A DNA stretch of 15,275 nucleotides from Halobacteriales archaeon QH_10_65_19 (GCA_003022085.1 PXQK01000168.1:1-15275); one strand, 5' to 3'; counted from the first letter of the stretch, positions 1-7,820 are shown. Notes: generated by a model not told the origin, from the sequence alone. Numbers and translations are program-made.

Positions 1-166
1 CCGTACAACACCGCGACCGGGGCACGGAGAATGTCACTTCTCCATTTCTTCGGTGCGATCGATCAGGAGTGCGGCACTTTGGACGTGGAGCTCCTCCCTG
101 ACACAGATGCTGAACATCATGCCGCCCGCAACGGTCGTCACCGCGGGTCTCGACGCGCCGGCCGGA
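1..166. other. Window edge without a recognisable gene
   Basis: Downstream flank of the broken kinase gene. Short reading frames cross it on both strands, but none shows a family motif or a convincing start. I see no tRNA, repeat or terminator with a T-run. A neighbouring gene may begin outside the window. Confidence 0.4.
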
Positions 167-1281
167 TCAGAGCCGGGGTACCAGCCCGTCGTCCGACCCG
201 GTGACTGGCGCGTTCGCCCCGGCGAGCCACCGGTCACTGGCGTGGTACAGCACTCCGAGCGCGAGCCCCCACACGACGTGCCCGACGAACCCGGGGAACG
301 CCAGGTTCGGGACCGGGGTCGTGAGTCCGACCAGCCGGAGCCAGGCGGGCATGATCACCCCGGCGGCAACCAGCCACAGTAGGACGGATAACCCGACGCT
401 GACGGCAATGCGGGTCCCGGAGGTGCGGAGGTAGGTTGCGGGCACCGCCGAGAGAACAGCGGCGTAGATGAGCCCGAAGACGACGCTGTGGAACTCGTGG
501 GCGATTATCGCGACAGGCATCGACTCGGCGCCGTAGAGCGCCCCGATCACCGGCACGTCGCCACCCAGCCCGATCATCGCGGCCGCCATGGCCACCCCCG
601 CGACCAGCGACGCGCCGACCGCCAGCTCGATCTGTCTCGGTGCGACAGCGGGCATTGTCAGCGTGTTGCTGGTTACGGGACCGTGCTCGCCGCGGGCCCT
701 CGGGAGGACCACCTCGACCGTGGAGCCCGACTCCCCGACGGCCGTCCGGAGCTGCCCGTCGAAGCTCTCGGTCAGGAGTCTGACGATGTTCAGGCCGAAC
801 CCGGTCGTGGGGTCGTCGTACTCCGCGATCTCTCCATCCTCGAGGAGGGCCCGCTGTGCGTCCGGGAGCCCCGGGCCCTCGTCGGTGATGCGAACGGTCA
901 CAGTATGGCCGTTCGGAATGACGGCTGCACTCACCGACGGCGTCGGACCCTGGCTGTACTCGGCGGCGTTCTCGAGGAGGTGACGGAACACCTCGCCAAC
1001 CTGGGCGTTCGCCCGGGCCGCGACCGGTTCGTCGGCACCTGACAGGTCGAAAGAGACGTCCGGATAGGCCTCCTGCGCCCGGTCGACCTCTGCGGCGAGG
1101 GTCTCTCCCACGTCGACCGCCGAGAGCGACTGCTCGCCCCTGTCGGCCGTCTCGGAGAGGTACTTGATGTTGTCGACGGTCTCGATGACCGCGTCGGCCT
1201 GTTTCTCGATAACGTCGGCCGACCGGTAACGAACCCGATACCGGCGATCACGAGGCCGTACAGTGTCTCTCGCCCAGGCAT
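167..1281 (-). pseudogene. Histidine kinase with HATPase and C-terminal membrane domain, broken near its N-terminus
   Basis: The downstream frame reads as a histidine kinase ATPase domain: N-box HLLENAAEYS, G1 box DEGPGLP, G2 box TGFGLNIVR. It is followed by a membrane domain of about four helices (TM-rich segments around AIIAHEFHSVVFGLIYAAVL, VGLSVLLWLVAAGVIMPAWL and GHVVWGLALGVLYHASDRWL). The ATG at 1281 opens a different frame, MPGRETLYGLVIAGIGFV, a typical first membrane segment of haloarchaeal kinases. After about 18 residues (near 1220-1237) sense passes to the other frame at SADVIEKQADAVIETVDNIK, which is normally found after the H-box. So most of the N-terminal membrane region and the phosphoacceptor-His segment are missing, and the joint is out of frame. 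A shorter product from the GTG at 1111 is possible but would be an ATPase plus membrane domain only. The family is clear; loss of function is inference and could also be an assembly error. Confidence 0.8.
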
Positions 1282-1286
1282 GGGTG

Positions 1287-1312
1287 AAGTTTCTTTTACC
1301 TTCTCAAAAGTG
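1287..1312 (-). promoter_or_regulatory. AT-rich promoter candidate of the broken kinase gene
   Basis: On the minus strand an AT-rich stretch (acttttgagaaggtaaaag) lies about 10-30 nt before the ATG at 1281, in otherwise GC-rich DNA. It fits a haloarchaeal TATA element with a short or absent leader. The exact box is not certain. Confidence 0.35.
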
Positions 1313-1407
1313 TTGGGAGGCCTGGTGCCGATTCCACACAGCGGGACGCGCTCTGCTGGACTCTACAGGCGGGGCAGGGCGAGTTCCTCGGGGGATCCCG
1401 AGACAGT

Positions 1408-2439
1408 TCACAACACACCCTGTGCGCGGTCAAGCCAGGTGACAATGACGACGTGTGGCAGCGTCAGCACGGCGATCAACACGAGGTACAGCGCGACCAG
1501 GTCTGCGGTTCCGGCCAGAGAGCCCGGGACGACGAGGAACAGCCCACCCAAAAGCGCGAGCGCGCCGGCCGTCATCGGGGCCGCGTCGCGCGCAAACCGT
1601 CCGGCGACCGGTGCGACCCGCCCCCGTTCCAGCGTACGCACCGACGGCCCATCGAGGAATACTGTCCGGCTGATGTGGCGCAGGGAGTGCCAGCACGTGA
1701 AGTAGACGCCGATCGCGAGGATCGGCGGTACTGCGAAGAAAAACGCCGTGAGCAGGCCGAGTTCGCCGGCGTCAATCAGCCAGGGTCGCCGCTCGCCGGC
1801 GCGCACGTACCCCAGTCCGACTGTCGCCAGGACGAGGACACCGTAGGCGCCACCCACGAGGAGTCGAACCCGGGGCTCGAACAGCGGCGCGAGGGAGCCG
1901 GCTGCCCCCGCGTCGAACAGGCCGGTCAGCGTCGTCGCGACGAACTCGTACTCGCCCGGAAACGCGACAAGCGGGACGAGCATTGGCGCACCGCCGCGGA
2001 CGAGAACGGTCAGTGCCCGCTGCCCCGGCGCCCGGATGTACGACGCGTCGACGAACTCGATCAAGGGGTACAGCTCCCCCTGTCCCCAGTGAAACCAGGT
2101 GAGCAGTATGAACCCGACGAAGGCGGCGACCGGCCGGAGGAACCAGACGAGACCGTACGCGGCGCCGAGCACGAGGTAGAGGGCGCCGACGACGGCGAGC
2201 CAGCGGACCGTCAGGCGCTCGCCGAACTGACGCGGCCCGATCAGGTGATCGACAGCCCCGTGAGGGAGGCCGAGCACGAGAACGCTCACCACCAGCGGCG
2301 CGTACTGGTAGGTCCGCGGGATGGGCCCGACCGCGAGCGAGAGGAGCCCGACGCCCCCGAGGACGGCCCACCCCGGTCTGATCGAGAACGACGACGCAAC
2401 GCGTCGCGCCCGGGCGGTTTCCATCGCTTCCGAACTCAT
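1408..2439 (-). CDS. blh: Brp/Blh-type beta-carotene 15,15'-dioxygenase (retinal synthesis)
   Basis: Integral membrane protein of 343 aa that should cleave beta-carotene into two retinals, the chromophore of microbial rhodopsins. Brp/Blh marks seen: PHGAVDH (residues 59-65), WFHWGQG (115-121) and CWHSLRH (249-255). The histidines in these motifs are the expected iron ligands of this family. Hydrophobic helices fill the rest. I chose the ATG at 2439 because it overlaps the stop of the upstream lycopene cyclase (ATGA, 2436-2439), implying translational coupling. The frame stays open upstream, but that part is charged and lies inside crtY. The order lycopene cyclase then Brp/Blh is known from haloarchaea. 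Whether it matches the brp or the blh paralogue of Halobacterium cannot be decided here. No opsin gene is present in the window. Confidence 0.9.
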   Translation of the reverse strand: MSSEAMETARARRVASSFSIRPGWAVLGGVGLLSLAVGPIPRTYQYAPLVVSVLVLGLPHGAVDHLIGPRQFGERLTVRWLAVVGALYLVLGAAYGLVWFLRPVAAFVGFILLTWFHWGQGELYPLIEFVDASYIRAPGQRALTVLVRGGAPMLVPLVAFPGEYEFVATTLTGLFDAGAAGSLAPLFEPRVRLLVGGAYGVLVLATVGLGYVRAGERRPWLIDAGELGLLTAFFFAVPPILAIGVYFTCWHSLRHISRTVFLDGPSVRTLERGRVAPVAGRFARDAAPMTAGALALLGGLFLVVPGSLAGTADLVALYLVLIAVLTLPHVVIVTWLDRAQGVL

Positions 2440-3224
2440 CCGTCGATCTCCGGGTCCGGCGCCCTCCGGAGGACCGTCGCCTTCCAGCTGGCGAGCGTCG
2501 CCGACCCGGCACGGTCGAGAAGCCATATATACATGTACAGACACTGCACGATAAAGAGGTTAGTCACGAGGAAAAACAGCATCTCCTCGACCGGCAGGCC
2601 GAGGAGGCTCAGACCCACTGTGTGCTCGCCGGAGATGTTCCAGATGCCCAGACCGATCGCGATCCGGTCGATCACCCAGTAGTACAGCGTCGGGACGGCG
2701 ACCGCGAGGGCCGCAGTCCGGCGGATCTCCCACATGTACGGCCAGCCAAAGCCCCACTGAATCGCGAGGATCGGGCCCGCCCACAGGAGGACCGCTCCCA
2801 GGTAGAACGAGGCCGTCGATCCGAGCAGCAGGTACCCGATCCCGCTCACAGCGAGGCCGGCTACAGCCCCGACGACCCGGCGTCCAAGCCCGATCCGCAA
2901 CGACCGCCTGCGGATCGTCGGGAACTGAAACAGCCACAGGGCAGTCAGGACGGGCTGGAGCATGAAAAACAGGTACTCGCCGACCGGGGCGTGCCAGAGC
3001 CGTGCAACCGTCGTCCCCTCGCCGTACCACCATACACCTTCGGCGATTAGCAGGTTGTCCCAGGGCGTCGTATAGACGAACGCCAGGAACAGCACGATCC
3101 CGAGGCCGCCCAGCGGTCGGGGACCCCACCACGACTCCCTGCGGTAGACAGCCACCGCTCCGAGAACAGCCAACGGCGGCAGGACGAACAGCAGGTGGAA
3201 CCCGAGGTAGCTGAGTGGTGCCAT
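2436..3224 (-). CDS. crtY: Lycopene beta-cyclase, CrtYcd-type membrane protein
   Basis: 262-aa polytopic membrane protein that cyclises lycopene to beta-carotene, the substrate of the Brp/Blh protein encoded next. It is an internal duplication of the heterodimeric cyclase halves (CrtYc and CrtYd fused): TTPWDN (52-57) with PVGEYLFF (80-87) in the first half, and DRIAIGLGIW (186-195) with PVEEMLFF (211-218) in the second. The two PxxE motifs are the family signature for the active site. The length suits archaeal fused cyclases. Start MAPLSYLGFHLLF directly opens a membrane helix. A TATA-like box about 55-60 nt upstream implies a short leader. It is the first gene of a two-gene transcription unit. 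Confidence 0.93.
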   Translation of the reverse strand: MAPLSYLGFHLLFVLPPLAVLGAVAVYRRESWWGPRPLGGLGIVLFLAFVYTTPWDNLLIAEGVWWYGEGTTVARLWHAPVGEYLFFMLQPVLTALWLFQFPTIRRRSLRIGLGRRVVGAVAGLAVSGIGYLLLGSTASFYLGAVLLWAGPILAIQWGFGWPYMWEIRRTAALAVAVPTLYYWVIDRIAIGLGIWNISGEHTVGLSLLGLPVEEMLFFLVTNLFIVQCLYMYIWLLDRAGSATLASWKATVLRRAPDPEIDG

Positions 3225-3275
3225 CTGTAGTAGTTGTCTGGTGTACTCCGGCGGAATCCCTGCACAACTCCCGGG

Positions 3276-3288
3276 GCTAAATAAGTCC
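3276..3288 (-). promoter_or_regulatory. TATA box of the crtY-blh operon
   Basis: Minus-strand acttatttagcc is the only AT-rich box close to the crtY start and would place the transcript start near 3255, giving a leader of roughly 30 nt. Promoter assignment is from spacing and composition only. Confidence 0.5.
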
Positions 3289-3443
3289 GTCGGAGGACCC
3301 GCCGGCCATTACACTAAATTTACCTTCGGTGACCAGGGTAAAGATACCCCAAGCATACTTGTCAGGCATAGCGCCGGCTGTCGGCTGTTTCGGCGCCGCG
3401 GCGTGCGCGCAGTCGACCACACGCGGACCGTCGCGGCCATTTT

Positions 3444-3580
3444 GACTACTACCGTCGGAGTTATCCACCCGGACGTGATTCGATTACGATATCTCGACAC
3501 AAATCGGGCGTCTCACGGTCGATGCTCGTAGATATCGTGTCCCGACGTGTAACAAAGTCACGTCCGGGTGGGTAGTCGTC
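3444..3580. repeat. Nested inverted repeat upstream of the OLD nuclease
   Basis: Outer arms CCACCCGGACGTGA (3465-3478) and TCACGTCCGGGTGG (3558-3571) are a perfect 14-bp inverted pair. Outside them gactactacc (3444-3453) pairs with ggtagtcgtc (3571-3580) with one mismatch, after an unpaired left stretch of about 11 nt. Inside, acgatatct (3486-3494) and agatatcgt (3530-3538) form a second perfect 9-bp pair. The DNA or a transcript could fold into a branched hairpin. It could be an operator region, a small RNA or a MITE-like remnant; I see no flanking target duplication. Confidence 0.7.
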
Positions 3581-3677
3581 TTGTGGCTTGAAACGACCGA
3601 TATACGTCTGTACGTCGAGACCAGCCGCCGGGGGCCGGCAGCGGGGATGAGATACGAGCCGACACTATCAGCTACAA

Positions 3678-3687
3678 TCTTTTACTC
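3678..3687 (+). promoter_or_regulatory. TATA-like box of the OLD nuclease gene
   Basis: tcttttactc lies about 25-30 nt before the ATG at 3710, the spacing expected for a leaderless haloarchaeal transcript. No Shine-Dalgarno sequence is visible before this ATG, which agrees with leaderless initiation. Confidence 0.5.
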
Positions 3688-3709
3688 GGTTCCTCGCGCA
3701 TAGCAGTTC

Positions 3710-5680
3710 ATGGAACTGGAGTCGCTCCGGGTCAGGAACTACCGATGCATCGACGATTCCGGGTGGGTTGCAGTCGACAACCTGACCTGCCTGGTCGGCA
3801 AAAACGAGTCCGGCAAGACCGCATTCATGGAGGCAGTCGAGCGACTCAACCCGTCGTTCGACCGGGGGGAGTACGAGCCGTACCAGGACTACCCGCGTCC
3901 GGAGTGGCCGGCGTACAGCGACCGCCACGAGGAGGACCCGGACGTCGTCGCCAGCGCCAGGTTCGAACTCGCCGAGTCGGAGATCGAGGCCGTCGAGGAC
4001 GCGTTCGCGCCGGGACTGCTGGCCGAACCAACCGTGACTGTCCACCGGGACTACACCAACGAGCGACGGTGGGGGCTGGAGTTCGACGAGTCGGTCCTGG
4101 TCGAGTACATCCTCGACGAACACGACGTGCCGGAGGGGGCCGCCGACCGCCTCGCCGAGACTGACTCGCTGTCGGCCATCCAGGAGCGAAGTTCCGGCGG
4201 CACCGAGGATCCGCTCTCGATCCTGGAGTACGAACTCGGCGGTCCGCCGGTGGCGGCGGTCGCAGACGAGGTCGGCGCAACTGTTCTCTCAGAGCACCTG
4301 CCGGAGTTCAGGTACATCGGCGAGTACTCGATCATGGACGGCACAATCGAAGTCGGGAAGTTCGTAGAGAGACAGGAGAACGACGAACTGACACCGGGCG
4401 ACTACGTCTTTCTCTCTTTGCTGTCGGTTGCCGGGCTGGAGCTATCCGACCTCCAGAAAGGCGGGGACTGGCGGCAGACAAGAACGGAGCTCGAAACCGC
4501 GTCGGCGTCGATCAGCGACCGGGCAATGAGATACTGGAGCCAGAGCGGGGACCTCCAGATACGGATACAGTCGGCAACCAGCGACGACGACGACAGGCAG
4601 GTGCTGGACCTCCGCGTCGAAAACCGCGAGCACAACGTCACCGTCGAGTTCGAGCAGCGCTCCCGGGGATTCCGGTGGTTCTTCTCCGCGTTTTGCCAGC
4701 TCTCGGAGCTCGAACAGAGCGATTCGGACCTCGTGTTGATGCTCGACGAGCCGGGGCTGAACCTCCACGCACACGCCAAACAGGAGTTTCTCTCCTTCCT
4801 GAAGACGGAGCTGGCACCGAGACACCCGATCGTCTACACCACCCACTCGCCGTTCATGATCGACCAAGAGAACCTCCACCGGACTAAGCTGGTGATGGCG
4901 GACCCCGTGGGGGAGCACAACGTGGTCAGCGACGTCGCGGATGCGGACGACTACACCCGGTTCCCGCTCCGCAACGTCTTCGAGGTGGACCTGATGGACA
5001 CGCTACTCGTCCGCCCGCAGACACTCCTCGTCGAGCGCAAGGCCGACCACGTCTACCTCTACGTTGTCTCCAAACTGTTCCGGGACCTCGACGAACGGGG
5101 GCTTGACAACAGGTGGACTGTCGTCCCGATCAAAGACGCAGAGAACATGGGAACGTTCGTCTCGCTGTTCGGCGCCGGCCAGCTCGACGCCGCAGCCCTG
5201 CTGAACGATGACCCGGGCGAACGGCGGTCCGGGCAGGGGGAGGTGGCTGCGGAAACGTCAGAGGTTCCCGTCACACTCCTACCGGAGTACACCGCGTCCG
5301 GGGGTGAGAGCACAATCGAGGACATCTTCTCGGAGTCGTTCTACCTCGAGGTCGTAAACCGGACCTACGCGACAGCCATCGGGGAAACCGACGGCGTCCC
5401 CGACCGGCTCACCACGGAGGAGCTGTCGAGGGGTGACCAGCCGATCGTCCGTGATATCGAGTCGTACTTCCAGCAACACGACATCAACGGCGGCGTATTC
5501 GACCGGGACGAGGTAGCGCTGTGTCTTCAGGACAACCGCGAGTCCTTCGAGGGTGAACTCGACAAGAAGTCACGGCGCCGGTTCACCCGGCTGTTCCGCG
5601 ACCTCAACAACACTCTCGAGTCCTTCGAGGGTGTCGACCCTCGCCGGAAGTCGCTGCTCGAGACGCTGGGATTCGGGTGA
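3710..5680 (+). CDS. OLD-family ATP-dependent nuclease (AAA/ABC ATPase plus TOPRIM)
   Basis: 656-aa cytoplasmic protein with an SMC/ABC-like ATPase and a TOPRIM nuclease, as in overcoming-lysogenization-defect (OLD) proteins. Seen: MELESLRVRNYRC start typical of RecF/SMC-like ATPases, Walker A GKNESGKT (30-37), Walker B VLMLDEPGLNLH (D346, E347), H-loop TTHSPF (H379), then a TOPRIM start LLVERKADH (E442, D446), an acidic turn LLNDDPGE (around 498-504), and IEDIFSESFY further on, a segment common in these proteins. The DxD-like TOPRIM motif is not canonical, so the catalytic acids need alignment. Such proteins include GajA of Gabija and standalone class 1 OLD nucleases. No GajB-like helicase or other partner follows, so it is probably standalone. 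It has its own promoter and a convergent small gene downstream. Role in phage or plasmid defence is inference. Confidence 0.87.
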   Translation: MELESLRVRNYRCIDDSGWVAVDNLTCLVGKNESGKTAFMEAVERLNPSFDRGEYEPYQDYPRPEWPAYSDRHEEDPDVVASARFELAESEIEAVEDAFAPGLLAEPTVTVHRDYTNERRWGLEFDESVLVEYILDEHDVPEGAADRLAETDSLSAIQERSSGGTEDPLSILEYELGGPPVAAVADEVGATVLSEHLPEFRYIGEYSIMDGTIEVGKFVERQENDELTPGDYVFLSLLSVAGLELSDLQKGGDWRQTRTELETASASISDRAMRYWSQSGDLQIRIQSATSDDDDRQVLDLRVENREHNVTVEFEQRSRGFRWFFSAFCQLSELEQSDSDLVLMLDEPGLNLHAHAKQEFLSFLKTELAPRHPIVYTTHSPFMIDQENLHRTKLVMADPVGEHNVVSDVADADDYTRFPLRNVFEVDLMDTLLVRPQTLLVERKADHVYLYVVSKLFRDLDERGLDNRWTVVPIKDAENMGTFVSLFGAGQLDAAALLNDDPGERRSGQGEVAAETSEVPVTLLPEYTASGGESTIEDIFSESFYLEVVNRTYATAIGETDGVPDRLTTEELSRGDQPIVRDIESYFQQHDINGGVFDRDEVALCLQDNRESFEGELDKKSRRRFTRLFRDLNNTLESFEGVDPRRKSLLETLGFG

Positions 5681-5791
5681 CACATAGCGGGTCGGCCGAC
5701 TGCTGTGGCTGCTAGGATTGTGATTCGGCACCGCCAGGCCGCTCGGTCGTATGGGGGAAAGCGAACCGCGAAGACGTGTCTGCGGGTGTCC

Positions 5792-6202
5792 TCACCGCGA
5801 CCGGCCGGTTTCGGGCCGTTCGAGCTTCGACTCGTCGAATTCGACGTCGGACTCCGGGAGCTCGTCTGTCACGTTGTCGTAGAGGTGTATTTCGTCGGTC
5901 TGGTAGAACCGGGCGCTGAACCGCTGGTCATCCATCAGGGTGTAGACACCCGAATCTAGGGGGAACAGGAGCACTCCGTTGTCGAGTTTGTCATACACTA
6001 GTTCGGCGAAACCGATCTTCCCGTCGTTGACGCCGACTACCACGTCGCCGGGATAGAGCATGGGCTCGTCCATGTTCGCCGGGACGAAGGGTTCCGCGTT
6101 CGCGACTGCCGGCAGCTCCTCGACCCCCGTCATCGGCAAGTCGTCCAGTTCCGCGTTGGCGTGGATGATGATGTTCCGTCGACCGTTCTGGATTTGCTGC
6201 AT
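5792..6202 (-). CDS. Small acidic protein of unknown function
   Basis: 136 aa, not recognised. It is acidic, has no membrane segment, no cysteines and no obvious nucleotide-binding motif. The middle part (about residues 48-108: YPGDVVVGVNDGKIGFAELV, then GVYTLMDD and RFSARFYQTDEIHLYD) alternates hydrophobic and polar residues like a compact beta-barrel or SH3-like fold; the tail is charged and probably disordered. The ATG at 6202 is fixed by a very clear TATA box 27-37 nt upstream, so the transcript should be leaderless. It is convergent with the OLD nuclease gene, so the two do not share an operon, and no functional link is shown. It lies upstream of nothing on its own strand that it could be transcribed with. 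Confidence 0.75.
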   Translation of the reverse strand: MQQIQNGRRNIIIHANAELDDLPMTGVEELPAVANAEPFVPANMDEPMLYPGDVVVGVNDGKIGFAELVYDKLDNGVLLFPLDSGVYTLMDDQRFSARFYQTDEIHLYDNVTDELPESDVEFDESKLERPETGRSR

Positions 6203-6228
6203 ATCGCTAGCAGTTACGTGTAGAGGTT

Positions 6229-6240
6229 GTATATATATGA
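6229..6240 (-). promoter_or_regulatory. Strong TATA box of the small acidic protein gene
   Basis: Minus-strand catatatatac, centred about 31 nt before the ATG at 6202. This is among the clearest promoter elements in the window and supports a leaderless mRNA starting at or next to that ATG. Confidence 0.7.
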
Positions 6241-6391
6241 TGTCCTATTTGTAAAGTTGTCGCAGGGGCAGCCCCACCCCCTCTGGCCGGGACAGGGAGG
6301 AAACGGACGGATCTTGCCATACCTGTAAGGAGGTAAACGGCGCTGGCCGGAGAACCCAGTTGAGTTAGCAGTGGCGTATCACCCGCCTTGT

Positions 6392-7807
6392 TCACGGCTC
6401 GACGTCGACGCCACAGACGAGAAACCGCGCGCCGCCGTCCTCGCTTTCGGTGACCCAGACGTCCCACCCGTGGACGTTGGCCACCTGCTGGACAACGCAC
6501 AGGCCGAACCCGTTGCCGTCAGCAGCCGTCGAGTAGCCCGGCTCGAAGACCTTCTCGCGATCACCGGCGGGGATGCCGGGACCGTCGTCGGCGATGTAGA
6601 ACCCGTCGTCGGTCGTGCCGGCGGTCACGCGGACGGGATCCGGCCCGGCCCGGCCGTTCTGGCCGTCGGTTGTCGACCCGTGGTCCACGGCGTTGTGGAG
6701 CAGGATCTCGAGGAGCCGCCGGAGCTGTGTTCGATCGGCACGAATGGACTGTCCCATGTCGATGCAAAGAACCGCGTTTCTCGGGTCGATGTTCTCCCAG
6801 CAGTCGTGGACCATCGACGGCAGGTCGATCCAGTGTGAATCGACCTCTGCGTCGGTACACTCCGCGAGTGTGAGCAGGTAGGATGCGAGCGTTTCGGCCC
6901 GATTGAACTCCGTGAAGGCGCTCCTCGGAAGATCGTCTGTTTCCCCCCGCCGGACGGCCTCGAGGGACTCCCGGAGCGAGTCGAGCGTCTCGCGGAGGGT
7001 CGGCCCGGCCTCGTCGGTGAATTCGGACAGGTGAAGCTGGGCGCGTTCGACCTGCTGCTGGCTGTGTTTCGAGTCAGTGATGTCGTGTGTGACAACCGAG
7101 AGCCCGGACTCCGAGGGGTAGATATGCTCCCGGTACCACCGGTCCCACGGCTCGAAGTACTGCTCGATCGTCCGCGGCTCTCCCTCCGCCAGCGCCTCCT
7201 GGTAGTGGTCGTAGAACGCCGTCTCGGTCGCCCCGGGATAGAGGTCCCAGATCCGCTCCTCCAGCAACTCGTCAGCGGACTCGTCGAACATCTCCTCGGC
7301 GGCCTCGTTGACGTAGGTGAACCGCCACTTCCGGTCGAACGCCATGAGTGCGTCGGTGATCCGGTCGACCAGCTGCATCGGTGGGTGACCTACAACCTCC
7401 CCGAACCGCTGGGTCTCCCGTTCGGTCACCGCCTGCCTGATCCGGTCAACGAGCCGGTCGTAGGTTCCCTCCCCGCCCTTCCGGAGGTAGTCGGTGATGC
7501 CCGCGGAGATGGCCCGGCTGGCAATCCGCTCGCTCCCGCACCCGGTGAACAGAACGAACGGAACGTCAGGGTATGACTCCCGGACTGTGTCGAGAAACGC
7601 CAGCCCGTCGGTTTCCGGCATCCGGTAGTCGGAGACGATGCAGTCGATAGCTTCCCGCTCCAGCACGTCGAGTCCCGCGTCCGGGCTGGTGGCTGTGACG
7701 ACCTCTAAGTCGCTGGCCGTCCGCTCCAGCACCGTCGCCGACGTCTCAAGGAAATCGGGATTGTCGTCGACGTGAAGCACCCGGATCGGGCTACTCATTG
7801 GTATCAT
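6392..7807 (-). CDS. REC-PAS-HATPase sensor kinase-like protein without an H-box histidine
   Basis: 471-aa soluble signalling protein (468 aa from the second ATG, 7798). Order: receiver domain with VLHVDDN, phosphoacceptor Asp in SDYRMPETDG (D60), LFTG, then a Lys in YLRKGG; PAS domain about 145-250 (ITDALMAFDRKWRFTYVNEA through SVVTHDITD); a helical region; HATPase domain with N-box LLHNAVDHG, G1 box DDGPGIP and G2 box NGFGLCVVQQVA. Where haloarchaeal kinases normally have SHDLRNPL, this one reads EAGPTLRETL, so the usual phosphoacceptor His is missing. It may be a pseudokinase, or an ATPase acting on a partner. AT-rich boxes upstream fit starts at 7807 or 7798. It is divergent from the VOC gene and shares a 123-bp promoter region with it. 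Confidence 0.88.
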   Translation of the reverse strand: MIPMSSPIRVLHVDDNPDFLETSATVLERTASDLEVVTATSPDAGLDVLEREAIDCIVSDYRMPETDGLAFLDTVRESYPDVPFVLFTGCGSERIASRAISAGITDYLRKGGEGTYDRLVDRIRQAVTERETQRFGEVVGHPPMQLVDRITDALMAFDRKWRFTYVNEAAEEMFDESADELLEERIWDLYPGATETAFYDHYQEALAEGEPRTIEQYFEPWDRWYREHIYPSESGLSVVTHDITDSKHSQQQVERAQLHLSEFTDEAGPTLRETLDSLRESLEAVRRGETDDLPRSAFTEFNRAETLASYLLTLAECTDAEVDSHWIDLPSMVHDCWENIDPRNAVLCIDMGQSIRADRTQLRRLLEILLHNAVDHGSTTDGQNGRAGPDPVRVTAGTTDDGFYIADDGPGIPAGDREKVFEPGYSTAADGNGFGLCVVQQVANVHGWDVWVTESEDGGARFLVCGVDVEP

Positions 7808-7820
7808 GTAACCCCGCTAC

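Larger units (their letters stand above)
3225..3709. promoter_or_regulatory. 485-bp divergent intergenic region between crtY and the OLD nuclease
   Basis: No coding frame here looks real. It holds the crtY TATA box on the left, a dyad TTTACC-N12-GGTAAA (3319-3342), a short GC hairpin (gcgccg 3371-3376 with cggcgc 3391-3396), a nested inverted repeat (3444-3580), and the OLD-gene promoter on the right. It is far longer than needed for two haloarchaeal promoters. Confidence 0.6.

Noticed and set aside
2440..2544. N-terminal extension of the Blh protein
   Set aside because: The extra 35 residues are charged, non-conserved in character and overlap crtY; the ATG at 2439 sits in an ATGA coupling with the crtY stop.
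1453..2682. Long open frame on the plus strand opposite blh and crtY
   Set aside because: Its product is rich in Arg, Glu, Asp and Pro without domain character and lies antisense to two clear membrane enzymes; a GC-rich antisense artefact.
3710..6202. Gabija-like or other two-gene defence system built on the OLD nuclease
   Set aside because: No UvrD-like helicase or second defence gene follows on the same strand; the next gene is convergent and lacks such motifs.
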